NCBI RefSeq assembly: GCF_014750685.1 | Contig: NZ_JAAXGE010000005.1 | Coordinates: 1-64,000, forward strand | Length of the DNA: 64,000 nucleotides | Direction of reading: 5' to 3' | From: Bacteroides sp. GM023 | GTDB lineage: Bacteria > Bacteroidota > Bacteroidia > Bacteroidales > Bacteroidaceae | In this document: positions 17,181-24,818 of the stretch, piece after piece | How the letters are laid out: each line of letters opens with the position of its first letter | How positions within the stretch are numbered: the stretch's first letter is position 1 | Notes under the pieces: model-generated | The model's database searches: none | What the model was told of the DNA's origin: nothing | Seen by the model: only the letters and a program-made list of their open reading frames with translations | Program-made: the position numbers and the translations under genes

Positions 17181-18503
17181 TTAGATTTTCTTATTTTGCC
17201 AGTTGCCTTTCCATAGATAAAAAAAAGAAGTGAAAATCATGGCATAATAAACAATATCCGAAGTCCAACATATTGCGACATCCATTTTTAGGTAAACCGC
17301 AATATATACGATGTAGCCGACATATATACATAGGCTGCACAATTCAATAAATAAGGTTGAACGTGTACTGCCTGTTCCCGAAACTGCAAAGAAATAGACA
17401 AAAGCCGGAACAGCAACTATATATGCCGACAACATTACCCAAAGTGACGGTAGGGCATTTGCTATCAAATCCGGATTATCTGTATATATACGTAGGAACA
17501 TCGTAGGAAATATCGCAATAATAATAGCCAATGGAATTACAAAACAATAGCAGTTTCTAATTATGTTGTTGCATAGTGGCATCACCTTTTTAATTTCTCC
17601 ATTCCCTATTAAATTGCTAACAAGCGAACTACCTGTAGATGCAAAAGCATTGACAAAAATAAATAATAGAGCAGAAGTATTCCGTACTATGTTAGTTATG
17701 GCAAGAGAACGTTCTCCAAGATGTTCTATCGCAATGAAAAAGACCAACCATGAACCAGTAGATATAAATGACTGAATCATTGTCCAAAAAGACACATTCA
17801 ATATTTCTAACAGGGTCTTTATTTTAAAGCCTGCAAAATGGAATAACCTATATAGTTTATAGTTTACCTTTTGGTGAGTGTATATACAAAAGAATATAAC
17901 CGATACAGCTTCCGAGATAGAAGAGGCGATAGCTGCACCAGCAATCCCCATAGCTGGAAATCCTAATTTACCAAAGATTAAAATATAATTCAATATCATA
18001 TTGGTAAGTACCATAACAACAGAATTGATTGTTAATGTCTTTGTCTGTGTTGTACCGATATAAAATGCACGGAACATCACTGATATGAAAGAAAAAAAGA
18101 AGCCATATACACGCCAGTCCATATAATCTATTGCGGCATAGTACACATCTTTAGATTTTATCATCAAATGTAGTAACTGCGGGGAATAAACTTTTGAGAG
18201 GATGAATACACAGGTTGCTATGACTAATAAGAATAATGTTCCTTGCATGAAAATAGCACCTATGCGATGGTACTGTTTTTCTCCATTACGGCGGGCTATT
18301 AAAATTTGAGCACCCACACTAAAACCAAACCCTAACATATAAATGGCAAGATAATACATACTTGCTACAGCCGATGCGCCTAATTCAACTTCTCCTACAC
18401 GTCCTAAATATGCTGTATCTGTTAATCCTATCAGTTGTTGCATTAATAGGCTGATTAATACTGGATATGTGATATGACGAATTTCTTTACTTGTAAATTG
18501 CAT
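17181..18503 (-). CDS. MATE-family multidrug efflux transporter
   Basis: The 440-residue protein is hydrophobic throughout, with about twelve membrane helices in two similar halves. The N-terminal ITYPVLISLLMQQLIGLTDT and the GFGFSVGAQILIARRNGEKQ loop are typical of the multidrug and toxin extrusion family, which exports cationic compounds in exchange for Na+ or H+. It is in the inner membrane. The gene lies 143 bp upstream of ada on the same strand, but ada has its own promoter. It is likely accessory cargo of the conjugative element; its substrate is unknown. Confidence 0.9.
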   Translation of the reverse strand: MQFTSKEIRHITYPVLISLLMQQLIGLTDTAYLGRVGEVELGASAVASMYYLAIYMLGFGFSVGAQILIARRNGEKQYHRIGAIFMQGTLFLLVIATCVFILSKVYSPQLLHLMIKSKDVYYAAIDYMDWRVYGFFFSFISVMFRAFYIGTTQTKTLTINSVVMVLTNMILNYILIFGKLGFPAMGIAGAAIASSISEAVSVIFFCIYTHQKVNYKLYRLFHFAGFKIKTLLEILNVSFWTMIQSFISTGSWLVFFIAIEHLGERSLAITNIVRNTSALLFIFVNAFASTGSSLVSNLIGNGEIKKVMPLCNNIIRNCYCFVIPLAIIIAIFPTMFLRIYTDNPDLIANALPSLWVMLSAYIVAVPAFVYFFAVSGTGSTRSTLFIELCSLCIYVGYIVYIAVYLKMDVAICWTSDIVYYAMIFTSFFYLWKGNWQNKKI

Positions 18504-18570
18504 AATTGAGTTATTTTATAAAATAGCTGCAAATTACGTAATAGGATTTTATGGGAGCAACCCGATTCTT

Positions 18571-18646
18571 GCTTTAGGTGTAAGGTGCAAGTATATATCT
18601 ATATATAGCTTGCACCTTACACCTAAGCTGAAACATTTATATTCAG
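18571..18646. repeat. hairpin plus GAAACATTnATATTCAGA box (copy 1)
   Basis: The arms 18571-18591 and 18609-18628 (core TTAGGTGTAAGGTGCAAG / CTTGCACCTTACACCTAA) form a long, nearly perfect stem around an AT loop. The box GAAACATTTATATTCAGA follows (18630-18647). A second copy of the same arrangement lies at 24003-24061 upstream of tRNA-Ser. In both cases a strong promoter follows, so the pair may mark upstream regions of stable-RNA genes. Confidence 0.7.
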
Positions 18647-18649
18647 ACA

Positions 18650-18681
18650 TTTGCGTAATCCAAAAAGAAGCAGTATCTTTG
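18650..18681 (+). promoter_or_regulatory. promoter of the candidate small RNA
   Basis: TTTG (18650-18653), a 20-bp spacer and TATCTTTG (18674-18681) match the Bacteroides housekeeping consensus exactly. Transcription should begin near 18688. Confidence 0.8.
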
Positions 18682-18687
18682 AACCGA

Positions 18688-18885
18688 AGTTTTAGGCAGA
18701 CAATGAACAGTCAAAGGACGACAGATAAACGTCTTTTTTGAAACCTAAATTGTACCCCCTAAGGCATTGACATATTGATAAAGAGTTGAATTAAAGCGAC
18801 ATAAGGAGATGGGTTCATTACCCTGTCTCTCCGCTGGAAAATTTAGAAAGAAAGCCTACAAGTCGTTGATTTGTAGGCTTTTTCT
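18688..18885 (+). ncRNA. candidate small RNA, about 195 nt, unclassified
   Basis: A consensus promoter (18650-18681) and a strong terminator (18851-18883) bound a transcript of about 195 nt in which I find no credible gene. It can fold locally: AAAGGACG/CGTCTTTT (about 18714-18721/18731-18738) and GGAGA..GGG/CCC..TCTCC (about 18805-18832). The first hairpin is followed by a T-run and could release a short form of about 50 nt. A 12-codon frame starts at 18703 but has no ribosome-site support. The length suits 6S RNA, but I could not confirm 6S features; tmRNA and RNase P motifs are absent. This accounts for most of the gene-free stretch 18504-18943. Confidence 0.55.
18851..18883. terminator. 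terminator shared by small RNA and ars operon
   Basis: AAAGCCTACAA (18851-18861) pairs with TTGTAGGCTTT (18871-18881) and is followed by T. The A-run on the other side lets it also stop the minus-strand ars transcript 60 bp after the acr3 stop codon. Confidence 0.85.
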
Positions 18886-18943
18886 GTTATATTTGACTTC
18901 TATAATATTTAATAAACGGTGGGATTAGTGGCTGAATTATTTG

Positions 18944-20005
18944 CTATTCGCTCTGTGATTCATTTAGGTTAGGAAACCAGTTACGTGTATTATTGGCTAT
19001 CTTTACTAACATCAGCATAACCGGGACTTCTACCAATACGCCGACAACTGTCGTCAATGCTGCTCCTGATTGTAAGCCGAAGAGTGAAATAGCCACCGCA
19101 ACTGCTAATTCAAAGAAATTGCTTGCTCCAATCATTCCGGCAGGTGCGGCAACATCGTGAGGTAATTTCCACCACTTCGCCCAACCATAGGCAATAAAGA
19201 ATATAACAACTGTTTGCAGGATGAGTGGAGCAGCTATTAAAATAATATGCAGAGGATTATTTAGAATTGTTTCTCCCTGAAATGAAAACAAAATAATAAG
19301 TGTTAGTAGTAATCCGCCAACAGTGTAATTATCGAACTTTTTAATAAATACATTATTAAAGTATTCTACACCTTTGCGGCGAATTACCAGTATACGGGTG
19401 ATAACTCCGGCAGTAAGCGGGATTACGACAAACAAGACGACAGACAACAGTAGTGTGTCCCATGGGATAGATACGCCGCCAACCTCCAGAAGGAAAGCTA
19501 CAATGGGTGCAAATGCTACTAATATGATTAAATCGTTCACTGCTACTTGTACTAATGTGTAAGCGGCATCGCCTTTTGTCAGGTAACTCCATACGAATAC
19601 CATGGCCGTGCAAGGTGCAGCCCCCAATAATACCGCCCCGGCTAAATATTCTTCGGCTAATTCGGCGGGTATAAAAGTCTTGAAAATGATATAGAAGAAT
19701 AAATAAGCTATTCCAAACATCGTAAATGGCTTTATCAGCCAATTGGTAACACAGGTGACTATTATCCCTTTCGGACGTTTTCCGACATTTTTAACGCTCT
19801 GAAAATCGACCTTTAGCATCATTGGATAAATCATTAACCAAATCAGAATAGCTACAGGGATGGATACGTTGGCATATTCAAATTTGCTTAATGTCTGAGG
19901 TATTGCCGGAAAACATTGTCCCACGACAATACCAATAACGATACATAGGGTAACCCAAATGGTTAAGTATTTCTCGAAAAATCCAATACCTTGTTTCTTT
20001 TCCAT
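18944..20005 (-). CDS. arsB: arsenite efflux permease, ACR3 family
   Basis: The 353-residue protein has about ten membrane helices and matches ACR3 arsenite exporters. The opening FFEKYLTIWVTLCIVIGIVVG and the PCTAMVFVWSYLTKGDAAYT segment, with the conserved cysteine, are characteristic. It extrudes As(III), alone or driven by the ArsA ATPase whose gene ends 15 bp upstream in the same transcript. It is the last gene of the seven-gene arsenic cluster. Confidence 0.93.
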   Translation of the reverse strand: MEKKQGIGFFEKYLTIWVTLCIVIGIVVGQCFPAIPQTLSKFEYANVSIPVAILIWLMIYPMMLKVDFQSVKNVGKRPKGIIVTCVTNWLIKPFTMFGIAYLFFYIIFKTFIPAELAEEYLAGAVLLGAAPCTAMVFVWSYLTKGDAAYTLVQVAVNDLIILVAFAPIVAFLLEVGGVSIPWDTLLLSVVLFVVIPLTAGVITRILVIRRKGVEYFNNVFIKKFDNYTVGGLLLTLIILFSFQGETILNNPLHIILIAAPLILQTVVIFFIAYGWAKWWKLPHDVAAPAGMIGASNFFELAVAVAISLFGLQSGAALTTVVGVLVEVPVMLMLVKIANNTRNWFPNLNESQSE

Positions 20006-20020
20006 AAGATTCTCATATTA

Positions 20021-21733
20021 TCAGTTGTTTTTCCAAGCTATCAAAGCTGTGTTTCCTTTTGATAATTCTTCTACTTTCTGAATCCAAATCAATTCATTTT
20101 TTGCTTTTGCCCGTAAGAATGAATTTTCCGTGTCAGTTAATGACAGGCAGGAGTTTACCACCCACCATTTGTTATTTATTCCGGCACGTTGCAAATCCAT
20201 TTGCAGGCGTTCGGCTTCAAATACGGGTGTTGCTTCGGGCAGGGTTACAATTACAACCTCTGTTTCCTGCTGGTTTCTTAAACGTGGCAACAGTTTTCTT
20301 ACCGAAGCGGGACTGTCACCGTGTGTGCGTTGTACTTCTTTGTGGTAGCTTTCCGTCGCATCCAATAGTAGCAATGTGTGTCCGGTAGGTGCGGTATCAA
20401 TCACGATAATTTGACTTTCTGCCTTATCTACGATTTCTGCAAACGCCCTGAATACTGCGATTTCTTGTGTACATGGTGAGCGCAAATCTTCCTCTATGTA
20501 TTCCATATCTTCGGCAGTTATCGTTTCTGCTGCTTTACTGCGAACCTCATTTTTATAGGCTTCCAATACTTCCGCTTCATCAATACGGCTTACTGCGATG
20601 CCTGCCTGAACGGCAAGATTATAGTTCAGATGGTTGGCCGGGTCTGTAGTAGTAAGGTGTACCTTTGCGCCCAGTTTTGTTAATTTCAGGGCTATTTCAG
20701 TGGCTAACGTGGTTTTTCCTACACCGCCCTTTCCCATGGTAAAGACAACTCTTTTCCCCGATTTATACAGGTCATTCACCAGGTCATCTATGTCTTTTGC
20801 ATCTGTGATACGCTGGTAATCGGCATTGTCCATCAGGTTGTCATTATATAGCATCCGACGGATATTTGCTATATTGGATAAATTGTAAGACCGTAGAGGA
20901 ACATAATAAGAGGGGTATTCCAATAGTTCCGAAGGGGTTTGTTTTAAGGCGGATTGTTGCCTGTCATGAATCTGTTTCGATACGCTATCGTTTTCATCTA
21001 CTTGCTGTAAGAGTCCGTTGATTACCAATAACTGGTTTTTTATTCCCAGTAATTGTAATTCATGTGAAGAACGGGCGGCTTCTTTCAATGAGGCAATTTC
21101 GGGACGGCTAACTAGTACTAACCGGGTTGCATTGGCATCCGAAAGTGTTTCAACAGCTTGCTTATAAATTCCTTTCCGTTCTTCCAAACCGGATAATTGC
21201 CCCAAACAAGATGCACCATGTGTGCTTTCGTTAATAAATGTACTCCACGCTGACGGGAGTTGTAACATTCGCAATGTATGTCCGGTAGGGGCTGTATCGA
21301 AAATGATGTGGTCGTATTCTTTTGCTTTGTCTGTGTCCGTGATAAAATCGGAAAACTGATTAAAAGCTGCAATCTCTACCGTACAAGAACCTGAAAGCTG
21401 TTCTTCCATGTTCTGAATAACACTTTCGGGCAATTGCCCGCGAAAAGGAGCAGTAACGCTTTCCCTATATTCGGCTGCCGCTTGTTCCGGGTCGAGATTG
21501 ACAACGGTTAAACCGGGTACTTCTTTTATCTTAGTGCCATGCCCATTTAAGGCTTGATTAAAAACATCTTGCAGATTTGAAGCCGGGTCGGTGCTGATAA
21601 GAAGAATTTTCTTTCCGTTATCTGCTAGTCCTATCGCAGTGGCGCAAGCAATGGACGTTTTTCCTACACCGCCTTTTCCTGTAAAGAAAAGGTATTTTGT
21701 CAAATCTATATCCGATAAATTAAATGCTTTCAT
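20021..21733 (-). CDS. arsA: arsenical pump-driving ATPase ArsA
   Basis: The 570-residue ATPase has two homologous halves, each with a deviant Walker A: GKGGVGKTS (about residues 18-26) and GKGGVGKTT (about 334-342), and each with the signal motif FDTAPTGHTLR or IDTAPTGHTLL. The tandem layout is that of ArsA, which binds As(III) and powers the efflux permease. Cysteines in GSCTVEIAAF and SPCTQEIAVF lie at equivalent places in the two halves and fit metalloid binding. It sits between arsD, its metallochaperone, and acr3. Confidence 0.95.
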   Translation of the reverse strand: MKAFNLSDIDLTKYLFFTGKGGVGKTSIACATAIGLADNGKKILLISTDPASNLQDVFNQALNGHGTKIKEVPGLTVVNLDPEQAAAEYRESVTAPFRGQLPESVIQNMEEQLSGSCTVEIAAFNQFSDFITDTDKAKEYDHIIFDTAPTGHTLRMLQLPSAWSTFINESTHGASCLGQLSGLEERKGIYKQAVETLSDANATRLVLVSRPEIASLKEAARSSHELQLLGIKNQLLVINGLLQQVDENDSVSKQIHDRQQSALKQTPSELLEYPSYYVPLRSYNLSNIANIRRMLYNDNLMDNADYQRITDAKDIDDLVNDLYKSGKRVVFTMGKGGVGKTTLATEIALKLTKLGAKVHLTTTDPANHLNYNLAVQAGIAVSRIDEAEVLEAYKNEVRSKAAETITAEDMEYIEEDLRSPCTQEIAVFRAFAEIVDKAESQIIVIDTAPTGHTLLLLDATESYHKEVQRTHGDSPASVRKLLPRLRNQQETEVVIVTLPEATPVFEAERLQMDLQRAGINNKWWVVNSCLSLTDTENSFLRAKAKNELIWIQKVEELSKGNTALIAWKNN

Positions 21734-21760
21734 ATTTCTAATTATTAAATTGTCAAATGA

Positions 21761-22087
21761 CTATTTTACTGGCATAAAATCCAAGTTAATTCCTGACCAT
21801 TCACTCATTTGTCGAGTAGTCGGATAGGTTTGTGAAACGGCAACTTCGCCATCTACTAAGGTAATGGGCAGTGCATCCGCTCCATGTTTTTGAAGAAATT
21901 CGTTTACAGTTTTGTTACTTACATAAACTTGCGGTTCATCACGCAAGTTGTGTCGGATTACGATAATGCCTTGTTTCTTCAATGTTTCAATTACAACTGC
22001 AATCCGCATCAATTCAGGATTGATATTTGTTCCGCACAGACCCGTAGGGCAACACATTGCCGGGTCGAAAATTTCTATCTTTTTCAT
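21761..22087 (-). CDS. arsD: arsenite metallochaperone ArsD
   Basis: The 108-residue protein has the ArsD fold start KKIEIFDPAMCCPTGLCG with the conserved C12, C13 and C18 that bind As(III) and hand it to ArsA. The C-terminal vicinal cysteine pairs of E. coli R773 ArsD are absent, as in many shorter homologues. It lies directly upstream of arsA, matching its partner role. Confidence 0.93.
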   Translation of the reverse strand: MKKIEIFDPAMCCPTGLCGTNINPELMRIAVVIETLKKQGIIVIRHNLRDEPQVYVSNKTVNEFLQKHGADALPITLVDGEVAVSQTYPTTRQMSEWSGINLDFMPVK

Positions 22088-22122
22088 ACTGTTTTTATTT
22101 TAAATGATATTAAGTTCCTTGT

Positions 22123-22830
22123 TTATAGATAAAAAATGATTGCATAATAAATTCCTACTGCGATAAAGAGAATAGCTACTATTTTACGAAACCATTTCTC
22201 AAATATCTGTATTCGGTTATAAAACTTACCCAGTCCGGCAACACTGTAAGCCAAGACCCACGCCACAAGGATTACGGGCAATCCTGTTGCAATGGCATAA
22301 ATTACAGGTAAAAGATAACCGCCCGTTTCCGCTGCTGATAGCGGCATGAGCATACCGAAATAAAATACTCCACTGGTAGGACAAAAAGCAAGGGCAAATA
22401 AGATTCCTAATAACATAGCTCCCCAGCCGCCTTTAGTTCTCTTTTTTAGATTTTCTCCATCTATATTGATTTTGGGCAGATTGAGTTTTATTAGGTCAAG
22501 CATGAATATTCCAATAATGATTAATACCGGAGCAATCAGCATTTCCCCATATTTACTTACGGCTTTTTGAACCATAAACATACTTGCACCCTCACGAAGA
22601 ATAGGGATGAGGATAAAGCCAAGAACCGTATAGGTTACTATTCTGCCAAATGTGTAAAGCAAACCGTTAATGAATATCCGGTGATGGTTTGCTATGTCCT
22701 TACTTATAAATCCTATCGCCGTAATGTTGGTAGCCAGCGGGCAAGGGCTGATAGCCGTTAAAATCCCCAATATAAAGGCTGTAATCGCAGGGACAGAGCT
22801 GTTTTCTACTAATGATTGAAGGAAGTCCAT
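22123..22830 (-). CDS. arsG: ArsG-family permease (organoarsenical efflux), DsbD/CcdA-like
   Basis: The 235-residue protein has about six membrane helices and the DsbD/CcdA-like opening FILGILTAISPCPLATNITA with a conserved Cys-Pro. In arsenic clusters this family is named ArsG after the arsEFG system described for nitro- and amino-arsenicals. It ends 1 bp away from arsF coding sequence (starts right after it in transcription) and so is translated together with it. Redox or efflux of reduced aromatic arsenicals is likely; a generic role in electron transfer across the membrane is the alternative. Confidence 0.8.
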   Translation of the reverse strand: MDFLQSLVENSSVPAITAFILGILTAISPCPLATNITAIGFISKDIANHHRIFINGLLYTFGRIVTYTVLGFILIPILREGASMFMVQKAVSKYGEMLIAPVLIIIGIFMLDLIKLNLPKINIDGENLKKRTKGGWGAMLLGILFALAFCPTSGVFYFGMLMPLSAAETGGYLLPVIYAIATGLPVILVAWVLAYSVAGLGKFYNRIQIFEKWFRKIVAILFIAVGIYYAIIFYL

Positions 22831-22831
22831 T

Positions 22832-23275
22832 TTATAACTGTTTTAGCAATTCATCAATCTTGCTTTTAATTCCCTCTTTAAACTTTTCCGGCTGATTTCT
22901 TGCATTGGAAAAACTAAATTCCGTCATATTATTTACGTTCTCTTTTCCGTCTTTCCAACCATTTACAAACAAAGACGACCAGGTAACTTCGTATTTGTCT
23001 GTAATCGCTTCATTCTCTTTCTTGGAAATGTCTATTACTTTATAGATGATTTTTCCGTTTACTTTTTCTTTGAAATAAAGACTATCCAAAAGGGCTACTG
23101 TATTGCTTTCTATCGCCCGGCAGGTAACACATCGTTGTGCGCCATGAAAATAAAGAACCTCAATACGGTTGGATTGTAATTCTTCCGTTTTGTTTTCTCC
23201 GGTCTTTTTCTTTGAACCATTTCCGCAGGAAACCAGAACCAGTGATGCAATCAGTAGATAGAATAACTTTCTCAT
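22832..23275 (-). CDS. arsF: ArsF-family thioredoxin-like lipoprotein
   Basis: The 147-residue protein begins with a lipoprotein signal peptide (LLIASLVLVSCGNGS; lipid-modified cysteine at about residue 17). The mature domain is thioredoxin-like, with LYFHGAQRCVTCRAIE holding a redox CxxC. The family is annotated as ArsF, a subunit for reduction of nitrophenyl arsenicals. It is exported to the periplasmic side and is paired with arsG. Function within the complex is by family, not proven here. Confidence 0.8.
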   Translation of the reverse strand: MRKLFYLLIASLVLVSCGNGSKKKTGENKTEELQSNRIEVLYFHGAQRCVTCRAIESNTVALLDSLYFKEKVNGKIIYKVIDISKKENEAITDKYEVTWSSLFVNGWKDGKENVNNMTEFSFSNARNQPEKFKEGIKSKIDELLKQL

Positions 23276-23285
23276 GGTCGATTTT

Positions 23286-23519
23286 TTATTTGGTTATCAA
23301 TTCTTTTACTTCCGTCAGGGATAATCTTTTTCCGGCTGATACAACTTTACTGTCAATGACCAAGGCGGGAAGACTTAATATATTGTACTCCATGATTTTT
23401 AATAAATCTTCTTCTTTGATTAACGTTGCATCGCAGCACAATTCTGAAATTGCCTGCTTAGTAGTTTCATACAATGCTTTGCAGCTTGCACACCCGGTTC
23501 CTAATACTTTAATTTCCAT
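23286..23519 (-). CDS. small thioredoxin-like protein (possible ArsE counterpart)
   Basis: The 77-residue protein is a minimal thioredoxin/glutaredoxin fold with a redox CxxC at residues 10-13 (GTGCASCKAL) and the cis-proline segment SLPALVIDSKV. It lies 10 bp upstream of arsF and is the first gene after the second ArsR-type operator. It probably passes electrons to ArsF or ArsG. Whether it deserves the name ArsE is uncertain, so no symbol is given. Confidence 0.8.
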   Translation of the reverse strand: MEIKVLGTGCASCKALYETTKQAISELCCDATLIKEEDLLKIMEYNILSLPALVIDSKVVSAGKRLSLTEVKELITK

Positions 23520-23555
23520 CTTTCATTCTACTTTAAAGTTTATATAATAATCGTA

Positions 23556-23575
23556 GTTCGTAAAACTACGAACAT
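23556..23575 (-). promoter_or_regulatory. second ArsR-type operator, before the efflux genes
   Basis: GTTCGTAAAACTACGAACAT differs at one base from the copy upstream of arsR. The inverted repeat GTTCG / CGAAC is intact. It lies between the arsR terminator and the thioredoxin gene, so the efflux genes can be controlled separately from arsR. The embedded -7-like box (TAGTTTTA on the minus strand) is weaker than in the first copy. Confidence 0.75.
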
Positions 23576-23582
23576 CTATTTC

Positions 23583-23609
23583 AAAAAAAGGTGCTGTTAT
23601 TCACAGCAC
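23583..23609 (-). terminator. terminator overlapping the arsR stop codon
   Basis: On the minus strand GTGCTGT / ACAGCAC (23603-23609 / 23591-23597) forms a 7-bp stem followed by a run of seven T (23583-23589). The stem includes the arsR stop codon, so arsR forms its own short transcript. Confidence 0.75.
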
Positions 23610-23923
23610 GATGTATCTTTACATTTACAATCCCCTAAAAATGCGGCAAATAGTTTCCGGGCAACTTCCCAGTTTTCCCGATTGATGCAGTACCGGACTT
23701 TGGGAGTTTCTATTTCTCCTTGAATTAAGCCTGCCTCTTTCAGCTCTTTTAAATGCTGCGAAACAGTTGCTTTAGCAATAGGCAGTTCTTCGTGAATATC
23801 ACCGAAGAAGCAACTTTCTTGTTTGGCTAAAAAAGCAAGGATAGCCATCCGTGCCGGGTGTCCCATTGCTTTGGCAAAACGGGCAATCTGCTCCTGTTCT
23901 GGGGTGTATTGTTTTTCTTTCAC
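23597..23923 (-). CDS. arsR: ArsR/SmtB-family arsenic-responsive repressor
   Basis: The 108-residue winged-helix protein has [20 protein letters not shown] followed by [20 protein letters not shown] (recognition helix) and a beta-wing. The cysteine-rich tail [11 protein letters not shown] (about residues 97-107) is the likely As(III) site, a variant location compared with the classic site in the DNA-binding helix. It represses the cluster and is released by arsenite. It has its own promoter with an operator over the -7 box and its own terminator. Confidence 0.93.
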   Translation of the reverse strand: MKEKQYTPEQEQIARFAKAMGHPARMAILAFLAKQESCFFGDIHEELPIAKATVSQHLKELKEAGLIQGEIETPKVRYCINRENWEVARKLFAAFLGDCKCKDTSCCE

Positions 23924-23946
23924 TTCAATTCTCTTTTTTGTTAGTT

Positions 23947-23982
23947 GTTCGCAAAACTACGAACATTTTTCAGAATAGCAAA
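23947..23982 (-). promoter_or_regulatory. arsR promoter with operator over the -7 box
   Basis: On the minus strand TTTG (23979-23982), a 19-bp spacer and TAGTTTTG (23952-23959) form a consensus promoter. The operator GTTCGCAAAACTACGAACAT (23947-23966) covers the -7 box, so bound repressor would block RNA polymerase. Confidence 0.85.
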
Positions 23983-24002
23983 ATAAAACGGATTTTTTTT
24001 AA

Positions 24003-24061
24003 TTAGGTGCAAATATATAGCTTGTATCTTGTGCCTGCGTGGAAACATTAATATTCAGAGA
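24003..24061. repeat. hairpin plus GAAACATTnATATTCAGA box (copy 2)
   Basis: TTAGGTGCAA...TTGTGCCT forms a weaker hairpin with two G-T pairs, followed by GAAACATTAATATTCAGA (24044-24061), which matches copy 1 at 17 of 18 bases. The copy lies upstream of the tRNA-Ser promoter. Confidence 0.7.
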
Positions 24062-24094
24062 TATAAAAAAATATTGCATTATTCTTTCCAAATA

Positions 24095-24126
24095 TTTGCG
24101 AGTTACGGAAACTTCCTGTACTTTTG
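24095..24126 (+). promoter_or_regulatory. promoter of tRNA-Ser
   Basis: TTTG (24095-24098), a 20-bp spacer and TACTTTTG (24119-24126) match the consensus exactly; the tRNA begins 13 bp later. The -7 box is part of GTACTTTTGC, which also fits the GTANNTTTGC target of the CTnDOT integrase. Confidence 0.85.
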
Positions 24127-24138
24127 CGCCCCGAACAA

Positions 24139-24226
24139 GGAGAGGTGCTCGAGTGGTTGAAGAGGCACGCCTGGAAAGCGTGTATACCCCTAAAGGGTAT
24201 CACGAGTTCGAATCTCGTTCTCTCCG
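24139..24226 (+). tRNA. tRNA-Ser(GGA)
   Basis: An 88-nt type II tRNA. The acceptor stem GGAGAGG pairs with the 3' end TCTCTCC, with one G-T pair. The anticodon stem CACGC/GCGTG carries loop CTGGAAA with anticodon GGA at 24173-24175. A long variable arm (TACCCCTAAAGGGTA) and the T-loop TTCGAAT are present. The discriminator is G, and CCA is not encoded. Confidence 0.96.
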
Positions 24227-24257
24227 CATATTTTTTTTAAATTGTTAAGATTCTAGT

Positions 24258-24300
24258 AAAACGACTGTTTTTGAACATTCAAAACAGCCGTTTTATTTTT
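24258..24300 (+). terminator. terminator after tRNA-Ser, also facing hydC
   Basis: AAAACGACTGTTTT (24258-24271) pairs with AAAACAGCCGTTTT (24281-24294) with one mismatch, followed by T. The symmetrical A- and T-runs make it usable for the minus-strand hydrogenase transcript too. Confidence 0.85.
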
Positions 24301-24322
24301 TCATATGGAAGCGTTTAAGCCT

Positions 24323-24799
24323 TTATTCCAACTCCTCGATAATCTTCTTTACATCTATCGGTTGCAGCCTTCCGTACACTTTTTCGCCAACCATCACCAC
24401 CGGAGCCAATCCGCAGGCACCTACGCAGCGCAGGCAGTCCAAAGAGAATTTCCCGTCCGGGGTGGTTTCGCCGACTTCAATGCCGAGCACCCGTTTAAAT
24501 TCTTCGAGCAACTTCTCGGAACCGCGCACGTAGCACGCCGTGCCCATACAGACGGAGATGGGATGCTTTCCTTTCGGAGTCATGGTGAAGAAGGTGTAGA
24601 AAGTGACTACCCCATACACTTTCGATACGGGGATATTGAGTTTGGAAGCGATGATGCGCTGCATCTCTTCGGGCAGATAGCCGTGCAGATGCTGCGCTTC
24701 GTGCAAAATATTGATTAATTCGCCCGGATTGTTTCCATGCTTGTCGCAAATCGTTCTGACCTGTTCAACTACATCACAGGCTAGTTTTATATCTGACAT
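24323..24799 (-). CDS. hydC: NuoE-like [2Fe-2S] subunit of electron-bifurcating hydrogenase (HydC)
   Basis: The 158-residue protein is a thioredoxin-like ferredoxin of the NuoE/HydC family. Four cluster ligands appear in CMGTACYVRGSEK and CLRCVGACGLAPV (about residues 81-133). It forms a trimer with the FeFe hydrogenase HydA and flavoprotein HydB encoded upstream in the same transcript. It relays electrons between flavin and the hydrogenase. It is the last gene of the operon, ending next to a bidirectional terminator. Confidence 0.92.
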   Translation of the reverse strand: MSDIKLACDVVEQVRTICDKHGNNPGELINILHEAQHLHGYLPEEMQRIIASKLNIPVSKVYGVVTFYTFFTMTPKGKHPISVCMGTACYVRGSEKLLEEFKRVLGIEVGETTPDGKFSLDCLRCVGACGLAPVVMVGEKVYGRLQPIDVKKIIEELE

Positions 24800-24818
24800 A
24801 ATTACGATTCGTTTAAAG

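Noticed and set aside
18688..18885. The candidate RNA as tmRNA, RNase P RNA or a tRNA remnant.
   Set aside because: It is too short for tmRNA or RNase P RNA, lacks their conserved motifs, and its GGGTTCATTACCC hairpin lacks the invariant A of a T-loop.
24118..24127. GTACTTTTGC as the integration site of the CTnDOT-like element.
   Set aside because: The motif coincides with a normal -7 promoter box and the same pattern occurs at 63436-63445, so it is not diagnostic by itself.
18826..24227. TCTCTCCGC occurs in the small RNA (18826-18834) and at the 3' end of tRNA-Ser (24219-24227), as might attachment sites of an integrated element.
   Set aside because: Only nine bases match, flanks differ, and an element in a tRNA 3' end should lie to the right of this tRNA, where the hydrogenase operon is.
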